Shown: piece after piece, positions 47,059-59,113 of the stretch | Layout of the letters: each line of letters starts with the position of its first letter | How positions within the stretch are numbered: the stretch's first letter is position 1 | Position numbers and translations under genes: made by a program | Assembly: GCA_023653785.1 (NCBI GenBank) | Contig: JAMKCH010007137.1 | Span: 1-64,000 of the forward strand | Length of the DNA stretch: 64,000 nucleotides | Reading direction: 5' to 3' | DNA from: Ophioderma brevispina | Lineage: Eukaryota > Echinodermata > Ophiuroidea > Amphilepidida > Ophiodermatidae | The notes under the pieces: model-generated | What the model was told of the DNA's origin: nothing | Databases searched by the model: none | The model's input: the letters and a program-made list of their open reading frames with translations, nothing else

Positions 47059-49240
47059 GATGTCACCTGTTAAATAATACTGTTTACTAGGATGTTATAT
47101 TACGCCACCACTACCGTAGTGGTTGGCACTCTCGATATTTGGAAAAAAGACAGGACAAGTTCTGGAAATGCCTTAGTCGTGGACACAATGGCATGAATAT
47201 ACATACATGTCTACTGGTTTATTAAGACACGACCTGGAGTCAGCTCATCAGTCTGAAGATCGGTACCCGTGATCGTAAGTGAGCGTTGGGTATACCGTAA
47301 ACCTCGCAGTAGTAAACGCGTTGCCTTTCAGGGTCTACACTTGCAATTATTTTACGCTATCCGTAAATGGGATTGAGCACTCTTTAATTCCAAAGATAGT
47401 TCCCTGTAAATCTACCGTTTACTATGATGTATATACGCCCCACTAATCGTAGTGGGGAGCACTCTCGACTATTGGGAAAAAAGTACAGACAAGTGTGGAA
47501 ATGCCCCAGTCGTGACACAAGGCATATGGATATACATACATGATCTTATGGTTTTAAGCACGACTGTGAGTCTCATCCGTCTGAGGATCGGTACAATTGA
47601 TCGTAAGTGAGGGTATTACGTGAAAAATAGAGTAACGGTTGCCTTCCAGAGGTCTATACTTGTATTATTTTACGCTCTCTGGTAGTGGGATTGAGCACTC
47701 TTAATTCCACAGATAGGCATAGTTACCGGTAAACAATACTGTTTACTATGATTGTTTATTACGCCCACTATCGTAGTGGTGAGCAATCATCATTGGAAAA
47801 AGTACAGACAAGTTGATGAAATGCTCAGTCGTGACACCATGGCATATATACATACATGTCTACGGGTAAGACACGACTGTGAGGTATCATCCGTCTGAAG
47901 ATCGGTACCCGTGATCGTAAGTGCGGGTATACCGCTGAAACTCAGAGTAAAGTTGCCTTTCCAGAGGTCTTATTGTTAACATTTTTTACGCTCTCCTTAA
48001 TGGGATGAGCACTCTTAATCAAAGATAGTCACCTGTAAATAATACTGTTTAGATGATGTTCTATACGCCCCCACTCTCGTAGTGGTTGAGCCACTCTCGA
48101 CTATTTGAAAAAGAACAGACACAAGCTGCTGAAATGCCTCAGTCGTGACATCACGGGATGTATATACATACATGTATACTGGTTAAGACACGTGTGTGAG
48201 TCATCAGCCGTATGAAGATTCGGTCAACAGTGATCGGAAGTTGAGGTATACCGTGAAACTCAGAGAACGGTTGCCTTCAGAGGTCATGACTTCGCTAATT
48301 TCTTTACGCTATCCTGTAGTGGGATTGAGCACTCTTAATTCCAAAGATAGTCACTGTAAATAATATGTTGTAATATGATGTTATATACGCCCCACTACTC
48401 GGTAGTGGTTGAGCACTCTCGACATTTGGAAAGTACAGACAAGTGCATGGAATTGCCTCAGTCGTGACACCAGGCATGTATATACATACATGTATACTGG
48501 GTAAGACACGACTGTGAGTCATCATCCGTCTGAAGATCGGCACCCAGTGATCGTAAGTGTGGGTATACCGTGAAAATCAGAGGCACGGTTGCTTTCACGC
48601 GGTCTTACTGTGGTAATTATTTACGCTCGCCTGTAATGGGATTGAGCAATCTTAATTCCAAAGATAGTCACCGTAAATAATACTGTTTCTATGATGTTAT
48701 AATACGCCCCCACTACTGTAGTGGTGGAGCACTCTCGACTATTGGAAAAGACAGACAAGTGCTGGAAATGCCAGATCGTGACACCATGGCATGTAATACA
48801 TAATGTCTACTGGTAAGGAACACGACGTGAGTCATAATCGTCTGAAGATCTGTAACCAGTGATCGTAAGTGAGGGGATACAGTGAAACTCTAGAGTAACG
48901 GTTGCCTTTCCAGAGGGTCTATACTTTGTAAATTTTTATTACGCTCTCTGTAATGGATGAGCACTCTATTCCAAAGATAGGACCTGAATAATATGTTATA
49001 CTATAGTTATAGTACGCCCCCACTACTCGTAGTTGTTGAGCACTCTCGACTATTGGAAAAGTACAGACAAGTGCGGGAAATGCCTCGTAGTGACACCATG
49101 GCATGTTATGATAATACATGTCTAATGGTTAAGACACGACTGTGGTCATCATCGTCTGAAGATCGGTACCCAGTGATCGTAAGTGTGGGCCTACCGTGAA
49201 AAATCAGAGTAACGTTCCTTCCAGAGGTCTATATCTTGTA
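47059..49240 (+). repeat. ~315-bp satellite, forward part
   Basis: Nearly seven units. The marker GTCACCTGTAAATAATACTG and variants occurs near 47061, 47397, 47712, 48023, 48345, 48664 and 48975 (spacing 311-336). Each unit has the palindrome CCACTACTCGTAGTGG, a GGAAAAAGTACAGACAAG block, CATGTATATACATACATG, and TGAAGATCGGTACCC. Units differ by many one- and two-base indels. No open frame is shared between units, so it is not a gene array. Small frames reported in it are noise. Confidence 0.9.
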
Positions 49241-49350
49241 ATATATGATATATATATATATCTTATTATCAACTACCTACCTAACTATATACCTACCTAC
49301 CCATCTACCTAATACCTAACCACCTTCCCACCTACCCATTCACCCACAAA
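49241..49350. repeat. (TA)n and (CTAC)n simple repeat
   Basis: TATATATATATAT followed by CTACCTACCTAAC and similar tetranucleotide units, bordering the satellite. Confidence 0.8.
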
Positions 49351-50786
49351 CTACCGCCAAATGGTATTTATGTCGTTAACCACCTGAATGTGTTTCTTGT
49401 ACCTTTTCGTCATGATCATATTGGTCTCTAAACTACTCATAACAGTGTGTGTTTCTACAATTTTGGTATGCATCTCCACTATCAATGAATCTCTCTTTAT
49501 TCTTGCAGGTTTTGAGTAATGTTGGATGTTGGGCATGGAGGTTTTGACAGATTCCTCGATTTACTTGCTGCAGCCGATAGGAAGAGAGATTCTAGATGCT
49601 TTGAAATTTAAGTCACGTTGGTATCAGAGAATCAATGATGAGATTGTAATTTCGAATGCAAGAAGCAAGACATGACCAAAACCAACGTTTAAAGAAAACA
49701 AACCGAAGCGTTTCAATAAAAAGTGATAAATCACTGAAGGCGACGATGAACTCTACACCGTAAGTGAACGGACGATCGTAGTAATTGACGAGAAATATGT
49801 ATTGATTCAAATTTGTATTTTTCGAAACATTTTGATAAGAACACATTCCTACTTGAAATGTCGGGAATATACCTTCAGTAATAAAACTGGCGGAAGTAAA
49901 CAGACCACGACAATGATAAAGTGAGAGACGAATGATAAGGTTACCTTCACAGATTTAGTGAAAAACGATTGGTGAAACTATTATAGCACTGTCAACTTAC
50001 GCCACACTGAACGTTAGCAATGACAGATGTAAACAGAACGTATGCGTTGTACGAAGCCTAACCTGGGAGCTTGCGCAGCAAAATTCGGTAGCCTTCAGCA
50101 AGCACTCTTTATAGCGTATATAAATCCAGACAAATTACTTCTTGTCAGAAGTCTTGAACAGCGTTTTCATTGCAAAAGTAAATTTCAAGGTATTTCGTGT
50201 TTTGCCCATAGGCTACCGTATAGGCGTATTGGTTGCACAGTCTTCAATCAAGCTAGGAAGTCACGAGGAGGGAGAACTGTAATCATATAATATTCAAAAC
50301 TTCGTTAACATGAAGTTCCCGACATACTGATTAAACATACTGTTAATGAATAAGATACTACATAGCTTACATAGTTGAATGGTTGACAATTTGAATAACA
50401 TGATGTAAGATTTTAACTGGTAAGCCTTTACGAATTGCCTGTATTTCCGTAGTAAACAACATTTAATACCTCGGACGTACACAATATTTATACAATTTGG
50501 TTTTATATGGACATTCCATGATGGGAAATAACTTCATAATGTTCATTCCAGCCACAAAAGCACGTCGTATAACAAAGAGGACAGTATCAATAAATTACGA
50601 CAGATATTAGGAGATGTCAAAAAGTCCTGGAGTACTTACTCAATCACGTACGGATACGCTACTGCATAAACCACCACGCACACACTGCAGGAACACATAC
50701 ACACACACATGCGAACATACACAAAGTATATAAACCACCACGTCCATTCGACACTTGCCCAAATACACCATGCACATTAATGTTGT
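49351..50786. other. No gene seen
   Basis: AT-rich DNA with a CA-rich patch at about 50669-50720. The 82-codon frame at 50042-50290 has no recognised domain. Confidence 0.35.
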
Positions 50787-50862
50787 TGACGAAAGAGTCA
50801 GTCTGTCAGTATTATTGGATGTGCTGACGAACGAGTCAGCCTGTCAGTATTATTGGATGTTG
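50787..50862 (+). repeat. Tandem duplication of 38 bp
   Basis: Two copies of TGACGAA(A/C)GAGTCAG(T/C)CTG...ATTATTGGATGT in direct order, with three mismatches. Confidence 0.85.
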
Positions 50863-51124
50863 ATGACTTTCGGTTTTCTGTTGAGTGTAGGAATAGCTTG
50901 AAAGTGAGTGAAAACAAATTAACTGATTTTTAGTAACGGAATGTACTATAAACTCCTTTATGTGTTTAAGCATGTTTCCCGTTTCATTAAAAAAATAAGG
51001 TGATACGCCAAGCATGGGAATGATGGTAAATCGGGTTCATTGATAAACTGATATCAAACCTGTTATTAGATACTAGGCGGTCCTGTTTTCGCGATCATCG
51101 GCGGTTTTCGCGCTCACATACGCC
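50863..51124. other. No gene seen
   Basis: AT-rich spacer. Confidence 0.4.
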
Positions 51125-51780
51125 AAGTTTACCCTATGTGACCTCCTTTGACCTTGATGACCCTAATGACTTGTCGCCCCCCTGAACCTTCACAAATTTC
51201 GGCATCAACAATCACCCCCACCCTCCAAGATTCAAGTCTGTACACCGACGTTTACCCCATTACCTCCTTTGACCTGAATGACCCCTGATGCCTTGTTCGG
51301 GAACTTTATAATTTTCGGCACAGTCGACCCCGCCCACCAGTTTCTTTGGAAAACCCAAAGTTTACCAATTTGACCTCCTTTGACCTTGAATGACCCTGAT
51401 GACCTTGTTGTGACCTGCATTTTTTCGGCATAACAATCGCTCCACCATCCAAAGTTCATGTCAATAACACCAATGTTTACCCATTGACCGGAATGACCTA
51501 TGATGAAATTGGCTCCACTAACCAACAAAGTCGGTCTTCGGACGGTCAAGGGGCACCAAACCACCAAGTTTCAGGAACGTGCGACCTCGGTCTCGAGAAA
51601 ATAGACGCGGTACATTTGAACTTTTTTGACACTGAATGACCCCGATGACCTCATGTGACCATAATGACCCAAAAAACTCGGTCTCGGAAGGCAAGGGGCA
51701 CACACCCACCACGTTTCAGAAACGTGAGACCCTCGGTATCCGAGAAAATAGACGCGGTCAGACAGACAGACAGACACCAC
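51125..51780. repeat. Degenerate tandem repeat with TGACCTCCTTTGACCT blocks
   Basis: Units of about 115 bases share (T)GACCTCCTTTGACCT(T)GAATGACC, then TTCGGCA, then CACCAAGTTTC-like segments. The later part has two copies of GAAACGTG(C/A)GAC...TCGAGAAAATAGACGCGGT, and ends in a CAGACAGACAGACAG run at about 51760-51777. A (GACA)n end is a common LINE 3' tail, so this may be the 3' untranslated part of a LINE. Confidence 0.6.
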
Positions 51781-52042
51781 TTCTTCTTCTTCCGTCGTGT
51801 CAAAACTGTGAGTTCGCAAACATGACCCTAGCAGAGACGGGCAAAACGACGGCTTGCCCCACCGAACTCCGCAGCGTCCCCGCCCGCGCCCGCTGCTCCA
51901 GCAGTGGCAGACCAAGAGGGGGGGGCGGGGGGGGGGGCGAGGGGGGCTGCTCCCCGTTGCGGGCCTGCTCCACAACCACAGGCAGTATCCCGATCTGCCT
52001 CCAGACAGCCCCACCCCTGCCAGGAAACCCCAGATCGGCCAG

Positions 52043-52080
<38 letters not shown>

Positions 52081-52130
52081 CCCCCACCCCCCCCCTCCCC
52101 CGCCCCCCACCCCCCCCCCCGGCTCTCAAC
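51781..52130. repeat. GC-rich block with G-run and C-run
   Basis: A G-rich stretch (about 51920-51946) and a long C-run (about 52044-52130) give Gly- and Pro-rich frames on both strands, which are composition artefacts. Confidence 0.8.
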
Positions 52131-52490
52131 ACCGAGGCATCGCCATCAGACAACCCACGAGGAGAAGACCAGGCTGGCGACGCCCAACCAGGCCCAAACA
52201 CGATAGATGTAATTGGTTGATGGCCAAGTCTCCCCTCCACAAGGCGACTCTCTCTACCTCCCCAGAGACTGCTCCAAGGCCGGACTCCGCCAAGAAACTC
52301 TCTCTCGATCCAAGGCGGCCGGCAGAAGGCATCCGTCCAGACACAGGGTGCACCACACCGGACACCTGGGCAGCCACGATCCCGCAAGCCGCACGCCACG
52401 ACAGGAAGCCGGGAGCAACTCCGCCAGGACGTACAAGGACCCCGCCGGTGTGGACGGAGGCATCCCGGAACTAACAAATGATACAATTGA
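52131..52490. other. GC-rich segment open in several frames, unrecognised
   Basis: About 360 bases of much higher GC than the rest, open in two plus frames and two minus frames. One plus frame ends in VDGGIPELTNDTID just before MITE family A copy 3. Codon use is unlike the unknown gene at 42 kb. It may be the end of a GC-rich LINE open frame; ACAATTGATTAAG at the end suggests a tail. Not recognised. Confidence 0.3.
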
Positions 52491-54239
52491 TTAAGTGTGA
52501 GTCAAAAAAAAACCCCTACATTCAGATAAAAAATCATTAAAAGAGTTCGGGAATTATTTTGCTCAAAGGTTGTTGGATTATAAAGAGGGCTAAACGGGAC
52601 TTGCAGAAACGTTTATGTGGTGTCATGTGGATTTGAGGACGAAGTTAACCCTATTTTGCTGAGAGACGTAAGATTCCTGTTTGGCCGATTTGACCCAAAG
52701 ATCATCGTTTACATAGAGTAGCATGGTCTTCAGCAGTGATTTGAGTAAAATTATTGTTACACACTAGAAGTGGGAAGATATAATGAAGGATTAAGACATA
52801 ATATACCGAGATTCCAAAAGACCATGCGAGTGGAAAAAAAATTCCTAAATGTCAAATAAGAAATCAAGATAGCGGTGTAAGACCACAGTTTACTTTGGTG
52901 TCAGCAAGATTTCATGGTTTTAAAACTACAACGAAACTTGGGACTAAATTGAAACCCTAGAAGGTTTGTATTCCTCTTGATAAAAACATGCGATATTGAA
53001 TTTTAAGGTTCAATGTCAATTATTTACAGAAAACTTCAGGCTTTTAGTTTCTCTTCTCGCAATTATGGACGCTGAGTATACTGTATTTGTGCAAAGAATT
53101 TACCTTATAGATTAAAACAAAATCTATGTATCCGTTTCATTAGAGTTCATTGAACTGAGACATTGTATATGATGAATTTCATAACTGACTCTTTAGATTG
53201 AACAATGGTAATTTAATTTGTTGAATATCTTTTATACTTATAATTAATGTTACACAATAGACCCTTTATTCACTGATATGTTTTTGTAAGAAAATGAATA
53301 CATCTGAATTGCTGTGAAAATTGTCTTTGCTATAATGTGTTATATACCATATATAGATCCCTGTCATCGGATTGGTTAAAAGTGGAGTCATAATTCCACT
53401 AGCTTCAAGAATTGAACCAAAATGAACTATTCCCTGGGAGAGCGGCCATCTCATTCTGCCTATTCCCGGGCCACCTCTTCCCAACCTAGAGACCGCTGTA
53501 CGGACTATATATCCATCCGTATTAGGAGTGTACATATTGAAGCTGGGGTAAGAGAAGAATATAAGCAGACCGTATATTGTTTACTCGTATGTGGGGAGTC
53601 AGTGCTGTAGTGTAAAGTCGGATACAAACCCGGGATACAAACAAGAGCAAGGCAATGGCTGAATCGCAGCATCAGTTAGGCACTATTCATGCTTGAGGTT
53701 GTGTTATACTGCTCGTACTGGAAACCTATCCTCTGATGTTGTTTGACAGCGATCTGTAATAGCGCCATCGCCCGGCGTCGCGCTCTTGCGTTTTGGAAAT
53801 TTTATTATAAAATGGGCGCGCCCATGGCCTCGGCACTCAGGTTTGACGGGTCGCTGGCAAAACGATTTTCGACCGTGAAAAGCACTAATCAAAAGATTTC
53901 TGAATAAATAAGAGACACATTGTGTTATAGGTGATTGTAACTCCCAACCCCCTCACCTTTCCCTTCAGGAGCCACGCCTATCGGCCACAACCCTCCCATT
54001 TCTTCCTTCACCCTTCCCTCCGTACATTCCCTCCACTTGTCAGCTCTCTCCGCCCTTCCATCCCCCTTCTTTCGCACCAAAACTCGCTCCCCTGCCTCTC
54101 TTAACCTCAACCTAAACGCCACCCCCTTCCCACTCCTCCCACCCCGTCGTCCCCGCCTAGCTACGGGGATTGACGACTACAACCCCTTCTCCCGTCTTGT
54201 ATTACATCACCCCCTTCCTCAACTTTACAGAAATATAAG

Positions 54240-54557
54240 TTGGGAATTATCACATTAGTCGTGATGTGTGGGTGTTTTCATCGTGTTAGGGGAAAAGTTG
54301 AAGCGGTGATTGTAAAAGTGGCTGCATCGGCAGTCGGAGCTGCAAGGAAAATTGTAAACATCTTGCGAACAAAAAAAGGCAAGAAGTCGTTTACGGCGAT
54401 CCGTTTTGGACTCCAAACATCACTTCCTCAACAACAAGAAAGGTTGATTGCTAAGCTTGACAAGTTTTGGACCCTAAGTTACCCAAAATTGTTAAACCAT
54501 GCATGCACGCTCATGGACAACATGGCATACAGAGTCATGAGTGCTACACAGATATAG
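54240..54557 (+). CDS. Possible 105-residue basic protein in the nested insert
   Basis: The frame from ATG to TAG reads KVEAVIVKVAASAVGAARKI, then RTKKGKKSFTAIRF, then a helical C-terminal part ending MAYRVMSATQI. It is rich in Lys and Arg, with a hydrophobic Val/Ala helix near residue 25. No recognised domain. It is the only sizeable frame in the insert and does not overlap low-complexity sequence. Chance is quite possible. Confidence 0.25.
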   Translation: MGIITLVVMCGCFHRVRGKVEAVIVKVAASAVGAARKIVNILRTKKGKKSFTAIRFGLQTSLPQQQERLIAKLDKFWTLSYPKLLNHACTLMDNMAYRVMSATQI

Positions 54558-54656
54558 CCTTGTGTTATGACCAAAAATCATATATTTCGGTATATAAAAC
54601 CAAATTATTGAGCTTTTATTCGGAGTGAAACGATAGGCCCTCGGTGATCTAGAAAT

Positions 54657-54696
54657 CATACTATGCCCCTCGGCTTACGTCTCGGGGCATAGTATG
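54657..54696. repeat. Perfect 13-bp hairpin
   Basis: CATACTATGCCCC (54657-54669) pairs with GGGGCATAGTATG (54684-54696) across a 14-base loop. ATGCCCCTCATAG recurs just downstream at about 54729. It lies near the right edge of the nested insert, where a subterminal transposase-binding site could sit. Confidence 0.7.
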
Positions 54697-55003
54697 GCTT
54701 CAGATCAACTTGGGCCTTAGTTTCAACCATGCCCCTCATAGCAGTCTATATTTGTATATTATGGTATTAGTCGGTGTCCCGTCTCTCCGCATGTATGGCT
54801 AAAATCGGCCAAACAGAATTTAGGTCTCTCCGTTCAATTACATAGTGTCTGAACCAAAGTCCGAAAGACACAAAATAAAAATCTTCTGATAGCCTGTTAT
54901 CCCTGTCAACAACCAAAGAAAAACATTCAAGCAAAAATAACGTTCAACCTTTGAAGGAAAAATTCGTTTCTGAAGGTAGGGTTTTTATTGACTCACAACT
55001 GTA

Positions 55004-56036
55004 TATTTCCATTTTTTCTGCCTCAGAGTAAAATAAGAGTTTAATTTTTTTCATCGGGTCGCTGAGAAAACATTGGACACTTGGACATTGGCGTGTTTAG
55101 GCGTCTGAAGTGTGGACAATGTGGACAAGAATGTGGACAATGGCAAGGTCGTTTGCACTATTGTATTGGTGAAAGCCCATAAAATGACCCGGTCCAAAAT
55201 TTTTCGTGTGAACATAGTACGTGGGGAAATGGCGACTAACTGTATCCAACAGCGTGAATGAATTACTGACCTATACTGATTGACATTTACAGCAATAATG
55301 GATGCCAATCTAGGATATACTCTTGCGGAGATATCATTTAACGTTAATTATCTCGAAGAAGTACTAATTTAGATAATATATTTTGCAGTCTGTGACACCA
55401 GACTACTTACTTCCGGACCGCCGTAGGGATGAGGGTGGAAACTCTGTCAGATAGCGTTGATTAGATTTTTTGTACAGTGCGTACACTGGCGGATTGCGCA
55501 AAATAATGGCCAATCGTAACGATTTACGCACCAAAATATTCCTAACTAAATTGTCTAGTTAGTTTGTAATATAGGTTTATTTGGAAAAAGACGAAAAAAC
55601 GTGAAAAATAGCTGGCTCAATTCTCGATTGCTCCTATCAAGTCATGCCACACGCCGGGCTTACAAAAACTAGTGAGCTAATTGGTCTTTTCTGTCAGGAA
55701 CCCATTGATTCGTTGATTTCGCGATATCCAAGGTAACCGCCGAAACAGTTTTTTTCATTCCTTGTTCAAGCTAATCGCAGAGCCTTTAACACAGCGCTTA
55801 GCTGCTAGGGAGTCAAAAGACGTAGTGCATGTCTAAGAATAGCCGGCCAATTAGCGATGCGGAAACGGAATAGGTGGCGCTGTGTGCCAGCAGTAAAGAT
55901 TCTATGAGAGCGTAAATGGTGTGCCCCGTATATTAGTTATTACCAGCAATTGGGTGCATCTGATGCCCCTCATGCATGGGGAAATCTTGTAATCGCCTGC
56001 TCCGCAGCCGAAGGATGATGATGATGAAGATGATAT
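55004..56036. other. No gene seen
   Basis: AT-rich DNA. The 85-codon minus frame at 55051-55308 crosses a short TGGACAATG-type repetition and is not supported. Confidence 0.4.
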
Positions 56037-56040
56037 TTAA

Positions 56041-56337
56041 AGGTGCGTGTTCCGATCGTCTTTGATATCAGATGAAGGGCCGTATTTTCTCATTGTCGCC
56101 TGAAATTTGAGCCCTCAAATCCATTTCATTCCCAAGATATAAACAAAAAACCGCCGTTTTAGTGGTTAACCATCAATATTTGCACAGTATTGAATAGGGG
56201 CTTTGCAAAATGTATTATTGCGTCTACCATCAAAACCGCAAGTTTGTTTCCCATGATACTTGATGGGGTGTATGTGCAAGTTCCAGGCTCTCATATCAAG
56301 TAGAGAACACAATACACATAAATCGGAACAGGCACCT
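56041..56337. mobile_element. TTAA-flanked MITE, family C copy 1
   Basis: The ends AGGTGCGTGTTCCGAT and ATCGGAACAGGCACCT are inverted, with TTAA at 56037-56040 and 56338-56341. The interior holds GGTTAACCA and AAACCGCAAGTTTGTTTCCC, matched by the inverted copy at 59114-59451. Its AGGTGC tip is shared with family B. Confidence 0.85.
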
Positions 56338-56490
56338 TTAATATTAAATAATTTATGTTAACATACAGGTTCTAATCGATGGCGGAATCCTGTTCATTCC
56401 GGAAGCGTAGCAGGGCGTGCTGTATATGACTTTGTTTTACAGGATCCACTTGAGATTCTTCTAAGTACCTCAAGGTTTCCTGTAGAAACA

Positions 56491-56705
56491 TGGATGGATA
56501 GATGGATGAATGGACGGATGGATGGGAAGTTTTCAGGCAATAGCCTGAATTCAGGGCTTTCTTTACTCAAAATTTCCGCAATTTTATTAATTTCAGCCCG
56601 TTGTAGAGGCTTTTAGCCCAAATTCAGACATCCTTTTCGGTCCATTCAGGCTTTACTCTTCAGGCCTTCTTACATCCCTGGTGGATGGATGGATAGACGG
56701 ATGAA
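56491..56705. repeat. (GGAT)n patches
   Basis: GGAT repeats at 56491-56525 and 56681-56705 flank a segment containing TCAGGCAATAGCCTGAAT and TTCAGGC-type repeats. Imperfect microsatellite. Confidence 0.6.
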
Positions 56706-57474
56706 CATACAGTCAGACATTACACACATGTAAGCAGGACCACACGCAGACAGACAAACAGATTAAAGCAAACACGAAAAGAGGCAAACAGACGTGGGCA
56801 CACGGATATAAAAACGGACACAGAGAGTGAGAGACATGGATAGCTCAGATGTAATTAAAACTCCTCGAAGTGGCAGAAATTTAATTACATGTTTTTGTTT
56901 ATTTTTTAATGATAAGCTTGTCCTTCAGAGAGAACCGTTAATGGTGAAAAATCAGCATGAGAGACTACGAATCTGGGAATCATATCTTGAAACTAAAAGC
57001 CAATGAATATCTTAGTATACAACCGATTCCTCCTCCTCGTGAGACAGACACCGGTTGTAAGTTAACGCACCATTTACTAAAGCAAATCAAGCGATGGATG
57101 TGTTACCGGGCAGTATCCGATAGAGTAACTGCTGTGTAAACATAAATTGACAAATGTTCCCATCGATTTACAAGGTAGGCGGGATTTCAATATACTGAAT
57201 TTGACATTGGCTTTCTGACGGGGGAAAATCTCGTAAATTACTTTGAGAAATCACCCTCATGTATATCTTGCTTTTGATATGACGGTGTATGAACGTTTTA
57301 ATTAATTAGAAGCGAGTGAATAGTGGTCCAGATGTACACTTTCGGAAACCCGTAAAATATGCTAATGTTATTTGTATACTAAAGAGTATTCCTTTAAAAG
57401 ATAACAATGTTATTTTGTTTCTTTGGTGATTAACCGATCGAACTCCAAAACGTAGAAAGGACAAGTTCAACTCG
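56706..57474. other. No gene seen
   Basis: AT-rich DNA with short unsupported frames. Confidence 0.4.
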
Positions 57475-57478
57475 CTAA

Positions 57479-57794
57479 AGGTGCAACGAGAGATTTTACA
57501 TATCAAATGTCCCTAACAAATCGAAAGTACTGATTTTTGCCCTTTTGTAAAGCTTTCCATCAACAACATCCCCATCTGAAAGGATTAAGCTGAGAAATGT
57601 TTCCTTGGTACAAACATTGTGAAATTTCTAATTTCGTATAGATTCAGCCTATGTTTTATAAGGAAATCAAAATCGCCTTTTTCTCTCTTTTAAGACAGCC
57701 AAATACAAGGTAGGACATCTATTGAGTGTCTAATCTATATGAAATTACTATTATGACAAAAAATTTGAGTGCCTCAAAATCTCTCATTGCACCT
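57479..57794. mobile_element. TTAA MITE, family B copy 2 (inverted)
   Basis: Begins AGGTGCAACGAGAGATTT and ends AAATCTCTCATTGCACCT. TTAA at 57795-57798; the left side is CTAA, a one-base change. The interior is the reverse complement of 19725-20073 (shared AAGGATTAAGCTGAGAAATG). Confidence 0.85.
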
Positions 57795-57973
57795 TTAAGA
57801 TCACCCACAAAAAGGGGTATGACTGGCTAGATATCCATGGGCTATAGAGTTTTAATGTCATAGCATGTGCAAAAAATGACGAATGACATGCACAAAAATT
57901 GACACACTAGCAATGGGAAAAATGGTACACTTGTAATGGCAAAATGGCATTTCTATCCAGAAAGGAATATGGT

Positions 57974-58883
57974 ATACGACCGTATATAGTGTGGGTTGGT
58001 GTGTATTCCCGTAGGATTTTCATGCTAAAATTGATTTTGTTGCTGTTTGGGTTTCAATAGGACCTAAACTGTCATGGGGTGCAAATTTTCGGACTGATTC
58101 CCCTTCCTCAAGGGGGGTAATGTTAGTACAAGAAAAATTTAAAATCGAGTCAAATTGTGTTTTAATGTACACTAACGCGTTCGTCTCCTCATAAGGGTTA
58201 CAAAAATATATATTTGCCTAGGTTTTAACCTATAGTTAAAGCGGTATAGCCCCGTAATGGTTCAAGGTCACCCTGGGGGTAAATGCTCCAATGTTGTTGA
58301 AAGTGGTGTCAAATGATTCCTTGTGTCATACTGAAACAGAAAATGCATTTTAATTGATTTTTTGATATCACCATTGCGACATCCAGGGAAAGTTCTGGCG
58401 ACCCCCATAGACCATGTAGACCCTTGCGACATTTTGCTATGTAATTAGCCAACCAAATGTCACACACTGTAAAATAATACCTTTTTGGATCTTGTGAGAC
58501 AATACAAACAACTTATCACCAGTTTCAACAAAATCTAAGCATTGTATAAATTTTACGCCAGGATGACCTTGAACCATTATGGGGCTATAGCGCTTTAACT
58601 AAAGGTCGGAACCTAGGCAAATATATACTTTTTCTAATCCTTATAAGGAGACGAACATGTTAATGTACATTAAAATACAATTTGACTCGATTTTAAATTT
58701 TTCCATGTAGTAACATTTCCCCCTTGAGGAAGGGGGCAGCAGTCCAAAAATTTGCACCCCATCATTTTCTGACTGGCTGGTCCCTATTGAATGAAAAACA
58801 GCAAGAAAATCAACTTTAGCACAAAAATCTTACGGGAACTGTTTCATTGACATACCAACCCACGCTATATATTACACTTTACG
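57974..58883. mobile_element. Fold-back element with ~310-bp arms
   Basis: The left arm (57974-58290) and right arm (58540-58883) are inverted copies: GTGTGGGTTGGT with ACCAACCCACGC, GGGTGCAAATTTTCGG with AAAAATTTGCACCCC, AAATCGAGTCAAATTG with CAATTTGACTCGATTTT, and GGTTCAAGGTCACCC with GGATGACCTTGAACC. The loop of about 250 bases is unrelated. No coding capacity was found; the superfamily is unassigned. Confidence 0.8.
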
Positions 58884-59113
58884 ATTTTTATTTTTTTAGC
58901 GCGCATGTGCTAGTAACGGATCTTGTCAGCAAACCTTGTTCCATTCAAAAAATGTTATCAACCCCATCCCCCCAAAGTCAAAAAGAAATTTACGCCACTG
59001 CCACACCACCACACCTGTTAACCTCCCGGTATTAGAGTGCAATAATAAAAGTCAAATTATAACCCTTGCACCATAAATATGCACAACATGAATGATAGTC
59101 TTTGATTCCTTAA

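Larger units (their letters stand above)
53344..54767. mobile_element. 1.4-kb insertion nested inside MITE family A copy 3
   Basis: Its edges are visible because copies 1 and 2 are continuous here. The ends form a short inverted pair, ATACCATATATA at the left and TATATTATGGTAT at the right. The interior has a pyrimidine-rich stretch (53945-54200), a 105-codon frame (54240-54557) and a hairpin near its right end. No transposase signature was recognised. It must be younger than the MITE copy. The superfamily is unknown. Confidence 0.65.
52494..55001. mobile_element. MITE family A, copy 3, split by an insert
   Basis: Starts AGTGTGAGTCAAAA (first C missing) after TA, and ends TGACTCACAACTG before TA at 55002-55003. 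It aligns with copies 1 and 2 from 52494 to 53343 and again from 54768 to 55001. The intervening 1,424 bases are foreign. Frames such as 53266-53535 that cross the border are not genes. Confidence 0.85.

Noticed and set aside
46355..49240. Array of small RNA genes (U-snRNA or 5S rRNA)
   Set aside because: No match to known snRNA or 5S motifs and no conserved Pol III boxes across units.
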